Shown in pieces: positions 5,672 through 7,252 of a stretch of 7,252 nt of DNA. A program made the translations under genes and the position numbers. Position 1 is the stretch's first letter. Each line of letters opens with the position of its first letter. The DNA lies in the NCBI GenBank assembly GCA_027083075.1, contig JALWQQ010000074.1, positions 1-7,252 on the forward strand. The letters run 5' to 3'. The DNA comes from Campylobacteraceae bacterium. GTDB lineage: Bacteria > Campylobacterota > Campylobacteria > Campylobacterales > Sulfurovaceae. The notes beneath the pieces are model-generated. The model did no database searches and was not told where the DNA came from. It was given only the letters and a program-made list of their open reading frames with translations.

Positions 5672-5685
5672 GGAGTTTTAACTCC
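5672..5685 (+). other. Small hairpin between ilvA and ppx/gppA
   Basis: GGAGTT (5672-5677) pairs with AACTCC (5680-5685) with a minimal loop; in RNA, five pairs with a 4-nt loop is more realistic. No U-tract follows, so it is unlikely to terminate transcription efficiently, and read-through from ilvA into the phosphatase gene is plausible. Confidence 0.35.
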
Positions 5686-5717
5686 GTAACGTTGCAATAA
5701 TAATATAGAGCAAAAAG

Positions 5718-6671
5718 ATGGTTGCGATAGATTTGGGCTCCAATACCTTACGTGCCGTGCGACTTATGTGCGGGTCAGGGCATTTTGCGGGCGACTTCGA
5801 AAAGATCGTACGTACGGCCGACGGCTTACAAAAGAGCGGACACATTTCGCAAGAGGCGATAGGGCGGATTGTAACGGCTATTGCCGAGATGCGCGAAGCG
5901 CTAAAGATCGACGAAGAAGAGAGGATCGTGGCGTGTACGACGGAAGCGATGCGTCGTGCGGTAAACGGCGAAGCTGCGATAGAGGAGATCTATCGACGTA
6001 GTGGCATACGTTTCCAAGTGATTAGTGGCGAGCAGGAGGCGCTTTTGACGCTCAAGGCGGTGCGTCATCGTCTACAGAAGATGGCTTTACCCGACAAATC
6101 ATTGATCATGATCGATATCGGCGGCGCATCGACGGAGATCGTTTATCGCACGCCTATGGCAACAAAACTGCGCAGTTTTCCCGTCGGTATCGTGACGATA
6201 GCGCAGCGCTACGGCAGCTTGGAGGCGATCGCCTCGGCGCTTCCGGCGCTGCTTCGAGAGGCAAGATCTTTTGTGGCATCGCTCTATGCCGAAAGAGGAA
6301 GGGTGGAAAGCTTTGTAGCTACGGCGGGCACGCCGACGACGGTAGCGGCGATGAAACACGGGCTTACCTATACAAGCTACGATCCGCGAAAAATTAACGG
6401 TACCGTGCTTGAGAAAGTGGAGTTGCGCCGGTATCTTGCGCAACTATTAGAGATGCCGAAGGTGGAGCGGGAGCGTACTGTGGGTGTGGGCAGAGAAGAT
6501 CTGATCGCTGCGGGTATCTTGATCTTCGAGGCGCTTTTCGATATCGTCGGGCATGAGCGTTGTGTCGTGATAGACGACGGGTTGCGCGAAGGTATCGCAT
6601 TGGCGTGTTGTGAAAGTCTCGAGTGTAGAGACGCGGGCAGGGTAGGTAAGATCAACATATTGGGAGAATGA
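5718..6671 (+). CDS. Exopolyphosphatase / pppGpp phosphatase family protein (Ppx/GppA)
   Basis: This encodes 317 residues with the ASKHA fold of Ppx/GppA enzymes, which release phosphate from polyphosphate and/or convert pppGpp to ppGpp. Visible elements are the first phosphate loop DLGSNTLR (5-12), the CTTEAMR segment (73-79), the VISGEQEA motif (101-108) with the expected catalytic Glu near 105-107, the second phosphate loop DIGGASTE (133-140), ATAGTPTTVAAM (201-212) and DDGLREG (286-292). The protein has only the two ASKHA lobes. It lacks the C-terminal HD-like region of E. coli Ppx and GppA (about 500 residues), as is common in short bacterial versions. Ppx and GppA activity cannot be told apart from sequence. 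An in-frame TAG at 5706 makes ATG 5718 the first possible start. The ribosome site is poor, with only GAG about 7 bases upstream, so expression may depend on the ilvA message. The gap to ilvA is 104 bp. Confidence 0.9.
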   Translation: MVAIDLGSNTLRAVRLMCGSGHFAGDFEKIVRTADGLQKSGHISQEAIGRIVTAIAEMREALKIDEEERIVACTTEAMRRAVNGEAAIEEIYRRSGIRFQVISGEQEALLTLKAVRHRLQKMALPDKSLIMIDIGGASTEIVYRTPMATKLRSFPVGIVTIAQRYGSLEAIASALPALLREARSFVASLYAERGRVESFVATAGTPTTVAAMKHGLTYTSYDPRKINGTVLEKVELRRYLAQLLEMPKVERERTVGVGREDLIAAGILIFEALFDIVGHERCVVIDDGLREGIALACCESLECRDAGRVGKINILGE

Positions 6672-6793
6672 TGAAAACAGTTAGGGGGAACGAAATTCCC
6701 GCGCCTCTCGCTTGCAATAGTAAAGAAAAATTGTCAAAAATTGTCAAATCCCTTCTCTTTTTCCTCTACCAATCTAATCTTTTTTGGATATAA
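6671..6793 (+). CDS. Possible 40-residue small ORF overlapping the ppx/gppA stop
   Basis: The frame starts at ATG 6671, or at the adjacent in-frame ATG 6668, and encodes 40 residues beginning [16 protein letters not shown] and ending in a hydrophobic stretch with [13 protein letters not shown]. The ppx/gppA stop overlaps the start, and GGGAG (6662-6666) lies 4 nt before ATG 6671, so translational coupling is possible. It matches no family I recognise. The stop lies inside the TATAAT of the acetolactate synthase promoter, and the region may simply be non-coding. Confidence 0.3.
   Translation: MKTVRGNEIPAPLACNSKEKLSKIVKSLLFFLYQSNLFWI
6686..6700 (+). other. Hairpin after ppx/gppA
   Basis: GGGAA (6686-6690) and TTCCC (6696-6700) form a perfect 5-bp stem with loop CGAAA. 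No U-tract follows directly; T-rich sequence appears only from about 6751. It is a weak terminator candidate. Confidence 0.3.
6726..6745. repeat. Tandem 10-bp direct repeat upstream of the acetolactate synthase promoter
   Basis: AAAAATTGTC is repeated twice without a gap (6726-6735, 6736-6745). It lies about 45-65 bp before the -10 box, where an activator or an upstream AT-rich element could act. One-turn spacing would place both copies on the same DNA face. Confidence 0.45.
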
Positions 6794-6794
6794 T
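6789..6794 (+). promoter_or_regulatory. -10 box of the acetolactate synthase gene
   Basis: TATAAT is preceded by TTTTTTGGA, the T-rich run and near-extended -10 context typical of Campylobacterota vegetative promoters. RNA would start near 6801, leaving a leader of about 24 nt. That leaves no room for a classic transcribed attenuator. Confidence 0.75.
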
Positions 6795-6824
6795 CGGCAA
6801 AATTACTATCATCGGAGCGCAATT

Positions 6825-7252
6825 ATGCAGATGAGCGGAGCACAGATGGTGTGCGAAGCGATCAACGCCGAGGGGGTTAAGACGGTATTTGGCTATCCCG
6901 GCGGCGCGATCATGCACGTCTATGACGAGATCTATAAACAGAAGGGTTTTGAACATATCTTGACGCGTCACGAACAGGCGGCGGTGCATGCGGCGGACGG
7001 TTATGCACGCGCAACGGGCGAAGTCGGCGTAGCGATGGTAACTTCCGGTCCCGGCTTTACCAACGCGGTGACAGGATTGGCAACCGCTTATATGGACTCT
7101 ATCCCTCTTGTGGTCATTTCGGGGCAGGTGCCGACCTCTTTGATCGGTACGGACGGTTTTCAAGAGATCGACGCCGTCGGTATCTCGAGACCGTGTACGA
7201 AGCACAACTTTTTGGTGCGCTCTATCGAAGAGTTGCCGCGTATCTTGAAAGA
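6825..7252 (+). CDS. ilvB: Acetolactate synthase large (catalytic) subunit, N-terminal part, cut by window edge
   Basis: The frame runs open from ATG 6825 off the right edge, giving 142 residues of an enzyme of about 560-600. It is the thiamine-diphosphate enzyme that condenses pyruvate with pyruvate or 2-oxobutanoate in valine/leucine and isoleucine synthesis. The visible part is the N-terminal TPP pyrimidine-binding domain: [14 protein letters not shown] (21-34), [18 protein letters not shown] (48-65) with the TPP-activating Glu50, [20 protein letters not shown] (73-92), and [19 protein letters not shown] (98-116), which is diagnostic of acetolactate synthase rather than other TPP enzymes. 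GGAG (6814-6817) sits seven bases before the ATG. The symbol could equally be ilvI; the small subunit would be expected beyond the window. It follows ilvA and ppx/gppA on the same strand but has its own promoter. Confidence 0.95.
   Translation, partial: MQMSGAQMVCEAINAEGVKTVFGYPGGAIMHVYDEIYKQKGFEHILTRHEQAAVHAADGYARATGEVGVAMVTSGPGFTNAVTGLATAYMDSIPLVVISGQVPTSLIGTDGFQEIDAVGISRPCTKHNFLVRSIEELPRILK

Noticed and set aside
6795..6824. Attenuator or T-box in the acetolactate synthase leader
   Set aside because: The predicted leader is only about 24 nt, too short for either, and no T-box sequence is visible.
6774..7205. 143-residue - strand frame at the right edge
   Set aside because: Antisense to the acetolactate synthase gene, whose + strand protein has all the expected motifs.

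Overview
This 7.25 kb window looks like chromosomal DNA of a Campylobacterota (Epsilonproteobacteria) member, probably a free-living, respiratory Sulfurovum/Sulfuricurvum/Sulfurimonas-type bacterium. The reasons are AT-rich intergenic regions with T-rich TATAAT promoters and little -35 signal, a short DksA-like protein, an ilvA / Ppx-GppA / acetolactate synthase gene order, and a large periplasmic multiheme cytochrome c. The genus is inference. No rRNA, tRNA, insertion sequence, CRISPR array or prophage gene was seen.

Left part (1-3213): a C-terminal gene fragment on + (1-96) converges on a small DksA/TraR-type zinc-finger gene on - (137-478). Its promoter carries a perfect 12-bp palindrome in the spacer. 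A 782-residue secreted cytochrome with seven CxxCH haem motifs and a cysteine-bearing N-terminal domain follows on - (674-3022), after its own leader with an unusual A9-C-A8 tract (read as poly-T on the coding strand).

Middle (3156-4346): a two-gene - strand operon encodes a CoA-binding (YccU-type) protein and, 14 nt downstream, a secreted MORN-like/YwqK-type repeat protein, ending at a probable hairpin terminator. Its start region is divergent from ilvA, with only 55 bp between the two start codons and overlapping candidate -10 boxes.

Right part (4402-7252): the + strand carries threonine dehydratase with a C-terminal ACT domain (ilvA), an exopolyphosphatase/GppA-type ASKHA phosphatase, and the 5' part of the acetolactate synthase large subunit, cut by the window edge. 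ilvA and acetolactate synthase supply successive steps of isoleucine synthesis (threonine to 2-oxobutanoate to 2-aceto-2-hydroxybutanoate). The Ppx/GppA protein between them and the DksA-like protein both belong to families tied to the (p)ppGpp stringent response, which makes a nutritional-stress theme possible but unproven. A possible 40-residue small ORF overlaps the ppx stop and ends in the acetolactate synthase promoter.

Most of the window is ordinary housekeeping sequence. The least explained items are the cytochrome (N-terminal Cys domain, orphan Cys474, calcium-like loop), its homopolymer leader, the palindrome in the dksA-like promoter and the small ORF after ppx. No gap between genes exceeds 300 bases.
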